Shown in pieces: positions 1-7,225 of a DNA stretch of 12,167 nucleotides. The position numbers and the translations under genes were made by a program. The stretch covers positions 1 to 12,167 of the forward strand of contig JAFDAW010000055.1 in NCBI GenBank assembly GCA_019313605.1, read 5' to 3'. Source of the stretch: Deltaproteobacteria bacterium. GTDB taxonomy: Bacteria > Myxococcota_A > UBA9160 > SMWR01. The first letter of the stretch is position 1; each line of letters begins with the position of its first letter. The notes beneath the pieces are model-generated. The model saw only the letters and a list, made by a program, of their open reading frames with translations, made no database searches and had not been told where the DNA came from.

Positions 1-8
1 CAAGGCCA

Positions 9-34
9 CGGGTTACGTTGTCGGGAGTAACCCG
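9..34. repeat. 8-bp inverted repeat (possible hairpin or operator)
   Basis: CGGGTTAC at 9-16 is matched by its reverse complement GTAACCCG at 27-34, with a 10-base spacer. No run of T follows on either side, so it is not a convincing intrinsic terminator. It lies about 100 bases past the stop codon of the minus-strand gene at 132-680, and could equally belong to whatever lies left of the window. Function is unknown. Confidence 0.35.
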
Positions 35-131
35 CCGTAACGCAATCCAGGTTGACCAACCCCCGCCGCTAAACCCATATCCCATGTGGTGCCGCACGGA
101 TTCCTCGGGTGCAGGCGGTTAGCAGCCGATC

Positions 132-680
132 TCAATGGGCGCGTGCGTGACGCTGGAAGTCGCGTGCGAGGATGCCCATGACGCGGACTGCGGTTTCCGA
201 GTAGACGTTGGTTCCATCGAAACTCAGGTCCGATGAGAGGTGCTCCTCGCGCGCCAGTGTTCGACCTCGCTTGCGCGTAAAGCGCACGATCTCCTTCCAG
301 ACCCGCCGTTCTTCTCCGAGTGCCAGATCGTGGACGTACTCGAAAATGATGGTGCGCGCCTCGGGATCGAGCACGCTGAGGACGTCGTTGTCCACAAAAT
401 CGCTCTCGTGTCCTTCGACCGGGGCGGGCTCGTTGTGCTTGAACTCCTCAGCGAGGCCCCTGCAGGCCTCACGGGCTACGTAGGCCTCGCTCGCGTGCGC
501 ACCCCAGAAGTGGCGCCAGTAGTGGCTGTGTTGTTCCGCAATGTCGCGCGCGTGAAGCCAGGCATCTTCCTGGGCGTGCTGTCTGACCTCCGTTTCGCAA
601 CGCGCGAGCAGCTGCTCGGGAAGGTCGTGGATGTGTTCGGTGTGCCGGGTGAGCCAGTCGAGTACTTCACTTCGTTCCAT
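132..680 (-). CDS. Conserved-looking hypothetical protein, 182 aa
   Basis: I do not recognise this family. The protein is highly charged, rich in Glu, Arg and His, and has no signal peptide or membrane segment, so it should be cytoplasmic. The N-terminal 60 residues look helical and His-rich (RHTEHIHDL; EQHSHYWRHFWG). The second half carries an amphipathic stretch (EEFKHNEPAP, then FEYVHDLALGEERRVWKEI) followed by a basic patch (RFTRKRGRTLAREEH), which could bind nucleic acid or another acidic partner. There are two cysteines and no recognisable catalytic motif. The start is supported by a GGAGG ribosome site (bases 686-690) five bases upstream of the ATG. A plausible extended -10 promoter lies about 90 bases upstream. 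It is divergent from the patatin-like gene. The good ribosome site and protein-like composition argue that it is real; its role is unknown. Confidence 0.75.
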   Translation of the reverse strand: MERSEVLDWLTRHTEHIHDLPEQLLARCETEVRQHAQEDAWLHARDIAEQHSHYWRHFWGAHASEAYVAREACRGLAEEFKHNEPAPVEGHESDFVDNDVLSVLDPEARTIIFEYVHDLALGEERRVWKEIVRFTRKRGRTLAREEHLSSDLSFDGTNVYSETAVRVMGILARDFQRHARAH

Positions 681-767
681 TGAGTCCTCCGATTGACGAG
701 ACGTCGAAGGCCGGAGCGAATCGAGGCGGCGGGATCAGGGGCTCCGGAGATCCGGCGCCATGGGGAA

Positions 768-776
768 AGTATATCA
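768..776 (-). promoter_or_regulatory. Candidate extended -10 promoter for the 182-aa gene
   Basis: Read on the minus strand this is TGATATACT: a TATACT -10 hexamer with an upstream TG, the extended -10 pattern of sigma-70 promoters. No good -35 hexamer sits 16-18 bases upstream, which an extended -10 can tolerate. It would start transcription about 80 bases before the ATG at 680. The call rests on a pattern match only. Confidence 0.35.
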
Positions 777-922
777 CGGCCACTTCTCGTGACCGAGCCC
801 CTCAAACAGGCCCAGTCTGGTCCTCTTCTTCCCCGTACGTGAAGCCGATCGCGAAAAGCAGCCGCGCTTTGACAATGAACTATCATGGACATCGGGCCTT
901 GTAGGAACGGGAGTCGATCGAG

Positions 923-1708
923 TTGAGTGCCAGACCGACACTGGGATTGGTTCTTTCCGGGGGTGGCGCGCGAGGCATCGCCCATGTCGGTGTGATCGAT
1001 GCGCTGCGGAGCCACGGGCTCGAGCCGGATTTCATCGCCGGATCGAGTTCGGGTGCGATCGTGGGCGCACTGGCGGCTGCGGATCACCCGACGCAGACGA
1101 TGCTCGAGTTCTTTCATAGAGCCAGCCCGTTTCGGCTCTCGGCTGTTACCGTGCGCAAGGCGGGGATCCTGGACACCGGCAAGGCGGTGGCGAGCTTTCG
1201 CGAGTACTTCCCGGAAGATTCCTTCGAAGCGCTGAAGATCCGGCTCTTCCTCACCGCGACGGATATCGTCAACGCCCGGCTCAGGATCTTCGAATCGGGC
1301 CCCCTCATCCCAGCAAGCCTGGCTTCGTGCTCGATGCCCATGGTCTTTACGCCCACCGAGATCGACGGGCGCTGGTACGTGGACGGGGGCGTGCTCAACA
1401 ACTTTCCCATCGAACCGCTGCGCGGCCGTTGCGACGTCGTGTTGGGACATTACGCGAGCCCGCTGCGAAGCGTGCAGAGCGATGACATCAACGGTGTACT
1501 CGCCGTCTCAGAACGTGCGCTGGAAGTGGGGATGCACTTGATTTCGAAGCAGAAGTTTCACGAATGCGACGTGATGCTGCGCTGCCCGGAGCTCAATCAG
1601 TACGGCCTGTTCGACACCAAGCACCACGACGAGATCTTCGAGCTGGGCAAGCGGACCACACTGGCTGCGATGGACTCGATCAAACAGGCACTCGACGCCG
1701 TCGCATGA
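923..1708 (+). CDS. Patatin-like phospholipase (RssA/NTE-type), TTG start
   Basis: This is a serine acyl hydrolase of the patatin fold, expected to act on phospholipids or lysophospholipids. The anion-hole motif SGGGARG is at residues 12-18. The nucleophile elbow GSSSG is at 40-44, making Ser42 the nucleophile, and the DGG motif at 154-156 supplies the dyad aspartate (Asp154). These are the three hallmarks of the family in the right order and spacing. The length of 261 residues fits the small cytoplasmic RssA-like group; there is no signal peptide, membrane segment or cyclic-nucleotide domain. The start must be TTG at 923, because an in-frame stop lies at 902-904 and no ATG or GTG precedes the GGGARG motif; GGAG at 909-912 is suitably placed. 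It is divergent from the unknown gene at 132-680 and convergent with the corrinoid protein gene. The natural substrate cannot be inferred from sequence. Confidence 0.92.
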   Translation: MSARPTLGLVLSGGGARGIAHVGVIDALRSHGLEPDFIAGSSSGAIVGALAAADHPTQTMLEFFHRASPFRLSAVTVRKAGILDTGKAVASFREYFPEDSFEALKIRLFLTATDIVNARLRIFESGPLIPASLASCSMPMVFTPTEIDGRWYVDGGVLNNFPIEPLRGRCDVVLGHYASPLRSVQSDDINGVLAVSERALEVGMHLISKQKFHECDVMLRCPELNQYGLFDTKHHDEIFELGKRTTLAAMDSIKQALDAVA

Positions 1709-1819
1709 AGGAAGGTCTCTTGGCGGTGCCCGTTTTCCTCGGGCGGGTTGCGCGGTATTCCAACGAGCCTTTCGACGCGTGGAGTGCTCGCGTCTCGTTC
1801 GCTCAGCCGATCCGCTGTC

Positions 1820-2446
1820 TTACGCGGGCACCAGATTCTTCGCCAGCTCGACAGCGCCAGGGGCGTCCGAGCTGTAGCCATCGGCGCTGATCTTGATCGC
1901 GAAGTCCTGATTGACGGGTGCGCCGCCGACGAGGATCCGGGCGCCCATGTTGGCCTCTTTGAACTGTTCGATGCATTGCGCCATCACCGGCATGGTCGTG
2001 GTCAACAGAGCGGACATCGCCACGAGTTCTGCCTGGTTCTCGCCTGCGGCATCGAGAAACGCCTTCGGTTCCACATCCACGCCGAGATCGACGACCGTGA
2101 ACCCCGCACCCTCGAGCATCATGCCGACCAGGTTCTTGCCGATGTCGTGCAGGTCTCCCTTGACGGTTCCGACGATGACCGTGCCTCGGGGGTTGATGTC
2201 GGCTTCGATGAGCAGCGGCCGGAGTACTTCGAGACCGATCTTCATGGTCTCGGCGGCGCGCAGCATCTCGGGGACGAATAGCTTCCCCTCGGTGAACTGG
2301 TCGCCCACTTCTCCCATGGCGTTGATCAGACCCTGCTCCAAGATGACGCCGACGTCTGTCTTGGCATCGATTTCGGCCTGAACGAGATCGGCGATTTCGC
2401 CGCGCTTGAGCTGCAGAATGGATTGGAAGATGTCTTCTATCGACAT
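1820..2446 (-). CDS. Corrinoid (B12-binding) methyl-carrier protein, MttC/MtbC family
   Basis: This cytoplasmic corrinoid protein shuttles a methyl group: a substrate-specific methyltransferase loads the cobalt and a second methyltransferase unloads it, usually to tetrahydrofolate or coenzyme M. Residues 1-85 match the helical cap domain of the methionine-synthase type (FTEGKLFVPEMLRAAETM at 51-68). Residues 88-208 are the Rossmann-like cobalamin domain, with the base-off motif DLHDIG at 98-103, in which His100 is the lower cobalt ligand. The usual SALLTTTM (145-152) and GGAPV (174-178) segments that embrace the corrin and nucleotide tail follow. The length of 208 residues is typical. The gene begins 25 bases after the MttB-family stop on the same strand, with an AAAGGA ribosome site, so the two form a methyltransferase/corrinoid pair. 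The specific substrate is set by the partner, so I give no gene symbol. Confidence 0.95.
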   Translation of the reverse strand: MSIEDIFQSILQLKRGEIADLVQAEIDAKTDVGVILEQGLINAMGEVGDQFTEGKLFVPEMLRAAETMKIGLEVLRPLLIEADINPRGTVIVGTVKGDLHDIGKNLVGMMLEGAGFTVVDLGVDVEPKAFLDAAGENQAELVAMSALLTTTMPVMAQCIEQFKEANMGARILVGGAPVNQDFAIKISADGYSSDAPGAVELAKNLVPA

Positions 2447-2471
2447 GGCGTATCCTTTGATTGGTTTCGCT

Positions 2472-3905
2472 TCATTTCAGTTCTTCGTCCGCTCTTCGCA
2501 TGATCTCGTCGAGCTTTCCGATGACATCGTCGGACAGTGGATTCTTCTGCGGCGTGGCGAGGATCTCCTCCACCCGCTCCCTTGCCTTGGAATAGATATC
2601 CGATCTTCCCAGCTCGGCCCAGCGCTCGAAGGTGTGGCGGTCGAACAGCTTCGGGGCGTAGAACTCATCGCTCCGGCACGCGTCCAGCGTGCTGTCCTGC
2701 ATCAGGAAGTGGCCGCTGGGTCCCACATCGGCAATATCGTCGTACAGGTTCTTCTCGTCGGACAGGTCGATCCCCTCTCTCATGCGCCTGCAGATACCGC
2801 CGATCTCCTCGTCGACCACGATCTGCTCAAGGCAGAGCAATCCGCTCGTCTCGAGGCAACCGGGCCCCTGCACGAGATCTGCACCGCTGAGCACCAGGGG
2901 CATCGTGGTGAGCAGCTTCTCCAGGACGGCCTGGGGGCCGGGCTCTTTTGCGTCTGTCGTACAACCCTGTTGCGTGTTGGGCAGGCCGTAGAACTTCGCC
3001 ATCTCTCCCCGTGCCGCCGTCATGAGTACCATTTCCGGCGAGCCCTCGAGGAAGCCACCGCTCGCGAAGTCGGTGCTGCCGGAGGCATCGCCGAAGATGA
3101 GCGGCGTGCCCGGATGGGCCATCTGGAAGAGCACCAATGACGAGAGGGCCTCGGCGTTGCCCATTGCGATGTTTGAAAACAGGCTGCACGGTCCGGTCGA
3201 TCCGGTGCACGGCATCGGGTAGATCAAGATCGGCGCTTCGAATTCGATCATGTCCAGGTAGGCGTCACACATGCCGCCTTCGTGCACCAGCGGCGCCAGC
3301 GTGCAATACGTCACCGAATAGAGCTTCCTCTCCTTGACGGCGTCTTCGCTGCCCAGGATCGCCGCCATCGCCTCGTAGATGTAGGGCACCTCCTCCGGCT
3401 CGCCGAATTCGTCCTGAACGTGCAGGGAGCTGTTCATGAACGAGTTGAGGATCAAGCGGATGGAATCCGAATTCGGCGTATCTCCCTCGACTGTCGAGTG
3501 GGGCCACACCACGGAGCTCAACTCCATCTCGTCGAAGACCCGCATGGCGTCGTTGTTGTCCTGCAGCGTGGCGTACCTTCTCTCGCCGGTCTTGAAATCG
3601 CGGGTGAACACGCCGCCCAGATCGAGCACGTAGCCGGCGGTGGGGCGCGGCAGCTCCACGTCCCGCGCGGGATCCCTGCCACCCAGCACGAACGATTTAG
3701 GGGCGGTCTTCAGTGCCTGCTCGACCATTTCGACGGGGATCTTCGCGATGCCCGTGTCGTCGTCGACCTTGGCGCCGTTGTCTTTCATGATCTTCAGCGC
3801 CCGCTGACTCAGAAACTTCACGCCCACCTGTTCGAGGATCTTGAGGCTCTCCGCGTGAACTCTCTGCTTCTCGTCCTCGGACAAGATCTGGCACTGTGCG
3901 CGCAT
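2472..3905 (-). CDS. MttB-superfamily methylamine/betaine corrinoid methyltransferase, non-pyrrolysine
   Basis: This 477-residue protein belongs to the trimethylamine methyltransferase superfamily. Members transfer a methyl group from a methylated amine or quaternary ammonium compound to a cob(I)alamin protein, here almost certainly the product of the next gene. Classical MttB reads an in-frame TAG as pyrrolysine; here the whole frame is open. The segment GCTTDAKEPGPQA resembles the stretch around the MttB pyrrolysine and has an ordinary Lys codon (AAA, bases 2946-2948; Lys320) at the apparent pyrrolysine position, an alignment made by eye. Non-pyrrolysine members characterised elsewhere use glycine betaine, proline betaine, carnitine or gamma-butyrobetaine, so trimethylamine is less likely. 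I start it at 3905 rather than an upstream ATG at 4004, because AAGGGAG (3914-3920) lies eight bases before it and the extra 33 residues look non-native. No reductive activase or second methyltransferase is in the window. Confidence 0.93.
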   Translation of the reverse strand: MRAQCQILSEDEKQRVHAESLKILEQVGVKFLSQRALKIMKDNGAKVDDDTGIAKIPVEMVEQALKTAPKSFVLGGRDPARDVELPRPTAGYVLDLGGVFTRDFKTGERRYATLQDNNDAMRVFDEMELSSVVWPHSTVEGDTPNSDSIRLILNSFMNSSLHVQDEFGEPEEVPYIYEAMAAILGSEDAVKERKLYSVTYCTLAPLVHEGGMCDAYLDMIEFEAPILIYPMPCTGSTGPCSLFSNIAMGNAEALSSLVLFQMAHPGTPLIFGDASGSTDFASGGFLEGSPEMVLMTAARGEMAKFYGLPNTQQGCTTDAKEPGPQAVLEKLLTTMPLVLSGADLVQGPGCLETSGLLCLEQIVVDEEIGGICRRMREGIDLSDEKNLYDDIADVGPSGHFLMQDSTLDACRSDEFYAPKLFDRHTFERWAELGRSDIYSKARERVEEILATPQKNPLSDDVIGKLDEIMRRADEELK

Positions 3906-4081
3906 GATCAATTCTCCCTTTGTCCCGACCGTCAGCTGCAATTGTGGTGCCAGCCCACCGGACAGGCGCAATTCGCTGCTCGCGCCCTCCCGTGCGGCGA
4001 GCACGGTGTAGGGCGGTATCGCCGAGCGCGCAGATTAGTCCCGCTGAAGCCGCTGCGTCAATCGGTCATGGGTCTACAGCA

Positions 4082-4102
4082 GCTGAGTCATTCTGCCTCA
4101 GC
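4082..4102. promoter_or_regulatory. Interrupted palindrome upstream of the methyltransferase operon (candidate operator)
   Basis: GCTGAG (4082-4087) and CTCAGC (4097-4102) form a perfect 6-bp dyad with a 9-base spacer. It lies about 180 bases upstream of the methyltransferase start and about 70 bases beyond the phosphatase stop. No T-run follows on the minus strand, so an operator is as likely as a phosphatase terminator. The 264-base interval 3906-4169 otherwise contains no gene, and I could not identify a convincing sigma-70 or sigma-54 promoter in it. Confidence 0.3.
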
Positions 4103-4169
4103 GAGCCTACTAGAATTGCAAGATCGAATGGCAGGTACGCGAGAAGTTTGATGATGGATCCCGTCGTAG

Positions 4170-5897
4170 CTACGGCAAGACTTCTTTCAGCGGCACACCC
4201 ACTGCAGAGGAAGGCGGTTTCACGCCCAGGTAGCCAGACAGCGTCGGCGCGATGTCGGCGGGGTGGACGCGGCGTTGGATCGTCTGAGGCGCGATGCCGG
4301 GGCCGGCGAAGAGGATCGGTACGAAGGTGTCGTAGCGCCACGGGGAACCGTGCATGACGGCGATCGGGCCCTTCTCGTAGAGGAACCAATAGGGCTCCTG
4401 CGCGACGTAGATGTCGCCGGAACGGGAGGGATGGGTGTTGCGTCGGATCCGGGCGACGAGATCGTCGTCCGTCAGTGTCGGCAGCGCGCTCCGCGCCACC
4501 GCGAGTGCAATGCCGTCCATGCCGGTGAGCGCTGCCGCGATTGCCTGTTCCACCTCGCCCGGGTCCGCGCCCGACGCCTGGATCTTTTCCCGCTCCAGAT
4601 AGAGATATGGGCGAAAGAAGAATTGGACGGCCTCCTCGATACCGAAGCGGCTTCGCGCGGTTTCGTTGGCGCGATCCACCACGTCCCGGGGATATAGGCG
4701 GCCGGCGGGAAGGCCGGCTTCGGCCATGGCTTCCGGCATCTCGGGCATGCCGTGATCCGCTGAGAGCACGACGAGGGTGCGCTCGAGCCCGACCGCCTCG
4801 TCGATGAACCGAAGCAGGTCCGCCAGGGTGCGATCGAGCTGCAGCACGACGTCTTCGTTCTCCAGGCTGGACGGCCCGAAGAAGTGGTTGACGGCGTCCA
4901 CCGAAGAAAAGGAAATCGACAGGTAGTCGGGGGTCGCATCCTGGCCCAGCTGCTCGGCGGTGACGAGTGCCTTGGCGAAATCGAGCGCGAGCGCGTCGCC
5001 TACCGGGCTCACGATCAGGCGGGTGAAGAAGAGCGGGTCACCGAGTTCGCCGAAGGGGTGCGGGAAGACCCGCCCGTAACCCTTCAGGTCTGTCTCGTAG
5101 GGGCGGTCGTCGGACGCGGCCAGCAGGTAGGTCGAGGTGTCGTTGAGCAACGTCCAGCTGCCGCTGGAGTGTGACTCGGCCTGGCGGCGGGCGTTCCACT
5201 CGACCACCCAGGCCGGGTAGGCGTCGTAGTAGTAGTTGCTGGTCACCATGTCACCACTGTCGGTCGCGTACCAGAAGGCCTTGCCCACGTGTCCCGCCAT
5301 CGCCACCGCGCTGCGGTCCTTGCCCGACACTCCGAACACCTTTGCGTCACCCGCGGTGTGCACGAAGAGTTCGTCGCCAAATGTCGAGGCCAACAGCGAA
5401 CTCGGCGAGCGGCCCTTCGTGCGTGATTGCTTTTGCGAGGGGTCGATCTGCGCCCCTTCCATGGCCTTCTCGCGGGTTGGCAGGATCGGGTGCTCCGGGT
5501 CCTCGATGTTGTAGGCGAGTTCGCCGGATTCGCGATCGAACCAGACGTTGCCGATCATCCCGTGCTGGTCTGGCGAGGTGCCCGTCGCGAGTGTCGAGTG
5601 ACCGACGATGGTCTCGGTGTTGGCGTGTTGGTAGTGGGCGTTCGCGTAGACCGCGCCCTTTTCGAGCAGATGGCGGAATCCGCCCTCGCCGAAGCGGTCG
5701 CCATAGCGGCTCAAGAGATCTCCGCGTAGGCCGTCGACGGTGATTTGAAGAACGAGACGCACGGGCTCCGCCGCGCGATCGCTCGCTGGTGCAGCTGTCC
5801 CAGGTGACTTGCAGCCCAGAATAGATACAAGTGCGAGTGCGATGACGAGCGCGCGACGACGATTGCTCGTGAGTGAACACATGATTCTCGTTTGCAT
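4170..5897 (-). CDS. PafA-like alkaline phosphatase superfamily lipoprotein
   Basis: This predicted exported phosphate monoesterase has 575 residues. The N-terminus has a basic region, a hydrophobic core (residues 16-27) and the lipobox ILGC with Cys29, so it is probably a lipoprotein anchored in the periplasm or outer membrane. Bimetal-site residues appear in superfamily order: Asp55 (VDGLRGD), Thr96 as likely nucleophile (NTETIVGH), Asp334 and His338 (SSVDAVNHF), Asp381-His382 (SADHGMPEM) and His516 (MHGSPW). The GKDRSA segment at 192-197 supplies Lys193 and Arg195, with Asn117 in MIGN. This Asn/Lys-x-Arg set is the phosphate-binding signature of PafA-type monoesterases rather than diesterases, and most spacings closely match PafA as I remember it. 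The gene follows the carbonic anhydrase by 48 bases on the same strand. The ATG at 5897 has AGAGG just upstream; the ATG at 5882 is an alternative start. Physiological substrate and phosphate-starvation control are not shown. Confidence 0.9.
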   Translation of the reverse strand: MQTRIMCSLTSNRRRALVIALALVSILGCKSPGTAAPASDRAAEPVRLVLQITVDGLRGDLLSRYGDRFGEGGFRHLLEKGAVYANAHYQHANTETIVGHSTLATGTSPDQHGMIGNVWFDRESGELAYNIEDPEHPILPTREKAMEGAQIDPSQKQSRTKGRSPSSLLASTFGDELFVHTAGDAKVFGVSGKDRSAVAMAGHVGKAFWYATDSGDMVTSNYYYDAYPAWVVEWNARRQAESHSSGSWTLLNDTSTYLLAASDDRPYETDLKGYGRVFPHPFGELGDPLFFTRLIVSPVGDALALDFAKALVTAEQLGQDATPDYLSISFSSVDAVNHFFGPSSLENEDVVLQLDRTLADLLRFIDEAVGLERTLVVLSADHGMPEMPEAMAEAGLPAGRLYPRDVVDRANETARSRFGIEEAVQFFFRPYLYLEREKIQASGADPGEVEQAIAAALTGMDGIALAVARSALPTLTDDDLVARIRRNTHPSRSGDIYVAQEPYWFLYEKGPIAVMHGSPWRYDTFVPILFAGPGIAPQTIQRRVHPADIAPTLSGYLGVKPPSSAVGVPLKEVLP

Positions 5898-5945
5898 GAG
5901 TCCTCTCAGGTGCGGGCCAGCCAGCTCCTGCGTGAAGCAGGCTCT

Positions 5946-6680
5946 TTAGTGCACGACCCGTCGTCCGTTCAACGGCTGAGGGCCGCGTGCATCTTCACCG
6001 ATGATTCTCACGAAATTCGCCACCTGCTCTTTGGACGCAGCGCCGACCGCTTTGAGGACCAACCAGCGAACCCCTTCGGTGCATGGAGGTGTGGTGAGTG
6101 AGCCGCTGTAACGGTAATGGGCTGTGCTTTCGGGCACGATCTCCAGATCGACGATTGGTGTGTCGAGGGGCTTGCTCGCTCCAACCTTTTCGGGTGCGGA
6201 GGCTCCGATCGTCGCCATGCCGCGGCTACGAGCTCCCTCGCGAAACAGGATGGCGACGACAGCGAGTTCACCCCGATCGTTTTGATGCACGAAGTGAGCC
6301 TCCATGGCGAACAACTCCCCCTCGATCCGGTGCTCGCTGGGGTTGTGCAGATGAAACTGGAGCAACTTGAATGTCTGACCATCTACCTCGAGCGTATTGT
6401 CCCGGCCGACGTCGATCTGGAGCGTGTGTCCGTTGTTCACGACGGCGGTCGTCGACCCGCGGTATGAGAGTACGATCGGATCCAGCTCCCTGTCGATCGG
6501 ATCGACGATGTCGATCGGAGACTGGCTCTTGCCCTCCTTGCAAGTGACGAACGCCTTTGAAAGTTCGCCCCAATGCTCGGGTCCGTGTTCTCCCGAGTAC
6601 GTCCAGTGAACGTCCTCTTCAGCCAGGGCGTTGCCAGCGAAGGCCACGAGAGTGAGAAGCAGTAATACGATCTGCCGCAT
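5946..6680 (-). CDS. Secreted alpha-class carbonic anhydrase
   Basis: This enzyme interconverts CO2 and bicarbonate, here in the periplasm. The 244-residue precursor has a Sec signal peptide (MRQIVLLLLTLVAFAGNALA) with a likely cut after Ala20. Mature landmarks of the alpha class follow: HWTYSGEHGPEHW (25-37), the QSPIDI motif (53-58), zinc ligands His110 and His112 in FHLHNPSEH, and His129 in MEAHFVH. The substrate-pocket segment SLTTPPCTEGVRW (194-206) contains the proton-relay threonine. Cys47 and Cys200 match the conserved disulphide of bacterial alpha enzymes, which fits an exported protein. The reading frame stays open far upstream to 7322, but the signal peptide and GAGGA ribosome site identify the ATG at 6680 as the true start. 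It is divergent from the small exported protein and lies immediately upstream of the phosphatase lipoprotein, probably in one operon. All catalytic residues I can check are present, so it should be active. Confidence 0.95.
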   Translation of the reverse strand: MRQIVLLLLTLVAFAGNALAEEDVHWTYSGEHGPEHWGELSKAFVTCKEGKSQSPIDIVDPIDRELDPIVLSYRGSTTAVVNNGHTLQIDVGRDNTLEVDGQTFKLLQFHLHNPSEHRIEGELFAMEAHFVHQNDRGELAVVAILFREGARSRGMATIGASAPEKVGASKPLDTPIVDLEIVPESTAHYRYSGSLTTPPCTEGVRWLVLKAVGAASKEQVANFVRIIGEDARGPQPLNGRRVVH

Positions 6681-6795
6681 GGAGGGTTCCTCTTGGGTTT
6701 CCGGTAGTTCGGATTGCGAGCTGCACACCTTCCGATTTGAGGCACAGAACGCTATCAGCCTGCCTGTGGCCTCGCAAACACCGCTCAGCCGCAAA

Positions 6796-6810
6796 GCCGC
6801 AGAATGCGGC
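6796..6810. repeat. Compact 6-bp hairpin or dyad in the divergent carbonic anhydrase promoter region
   Basis: GCCGCA-GAA-TGCGGC is a perfect 15-base dyad in the 218-base space between the divergent carbonic anhydrase and small exported protein genes. It sits about 115 bases from the carbonic anhydrase start and 40 bases upstream of the candidate -35 for the plus-strand gene. The position suits an operator controlling one or both genes, but a chance GC-rich dyad is possible. Confidence 0.3.
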
Positions 6811-6849
6811 AGCCGACTTCCTCGGTTCGCGACGCTGTCAGGAAATGGA

Positions 6850-6879
6850 TTGACTGCGACTTTCGCGGCTGGGTAGACT
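6850..6879 (+). promoter_or_regulatory. Candidate sigma-70 promoter for the small exported protein
   Basis: TTGACT at 6850-6855 and TAGACT at 6874-6879 are separated by 18 bases. They match the -35 consensus in five of six positions and the -10 in four of six. Transcription would begin near 6886, leaving a very short leader that just includes the AGGAGG ribosome site at 6888-6893. That tightness lowers confidence. Confidence 0.35.
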
Positions 6880-6898
6880 GGTCGGCGAGGAGGTCCTG

Positions 6899-7225
6899 AT
6901 GAAGATTCTGATCTGTGCTGTGCTGACGATGTCCATGCTTCTCGCCGCTCCCGCTGCAATGGCGGAGCCCGACGATGCTCCCGTTGGAATGAAGATCCTC
7001 GATTTCGTGCTGGTCCGACCGGTCGCTTTCGTGGTTTCACTGGCTTCGACGGGTGTCTATCTCGCAACCGTGCCGCTGACGTTCCCGATGGGTTATTCGT
7101 ACGATCTGGGGACGTACATGGTGACGGTCCCCTGGCGCTACACGTCGTCGCGTGAGTACGGGAGTTTTTCCGAATACCGCGATAACCGCACGAGCAAGGG
7201 AAGGTTGGTCGCCGACGCGCGCTGA
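6899..7225 (+). CDS. Small exported or membrane protein of unknown function, 108 aa
   Basis: I do not recognise this protein. It begins with a clear signal peptide (hydrophobic residues 4-20, AMA cleavage site near residue 22). A mature region of about 86 residues follows, starting EPDDAP. A second hydrophobic stretch at roughly 34-65 (LDFVLVRPVAFVVSLASTGV and on to TVPLTFPMGYS) may be a membrane segment or hairpin. The C-terminus is polar and aromatic, with several Tyr and Arg (WRYTSSREYGSFSEYRDN). There are no cysteines. The start is firmly supported by AGGAGG at 6888-6893, five bases before the ATG. The overall plan, a signal peptide followed by a Gly/Pro-punctuated hydrophobic hairpin, is seen in small periplasmic or inner-membrane proteins of unknown role. 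It is divergent from the carbonic anhydrase, so shared regulation is possible. Confidence 0.8.
   Translation: MKILICAVLTMSMLLAAPAAMAEPDDAPVGMKILDFVLVRPVAFVVSLASTGVYLATVPLTFPMGYSYDLGTYMVTVPWRYTSSREYGSFSEYRDNRTSKGRLVADAR

Noticed and set aside
869..897. TTGACA at 869-874 as a -35 promoter element for the patatin-like gene
   Set aside because: The hexamer is perfect, but no acceptable -10 lies 16-18 bases downstream (TCGGGC or similar), so I did not call a promoter.
476..1450. A 324-codon minus-strand frame opposite the patatin-like gene
   Set aside because: It lies antisense to clear catalytic motifs and overlaps the 182-aa gene in another frame. It has no ribosome site or protein-like composition.
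1728..1744. GCCCG/CGGGC hairpin between convergent genes as a bidirectional terminator
   Set aside because: Only a 5-bp stem with no T-run on either strand.
4100..4140. Sigma-54 promoter upstream of the methyltransferase (minus-strand TTGCA)
   Set aside because: TTGCA is present, but the required GG of the -24 element is missing at the correct spacing.
3282..4151. A 289-codon plus-strand frame opposite the methyltransferase
   Set aside because: Antisense to a recognisable MttB-family protein; low-information His/Arg-rich translation with no ribosome site.
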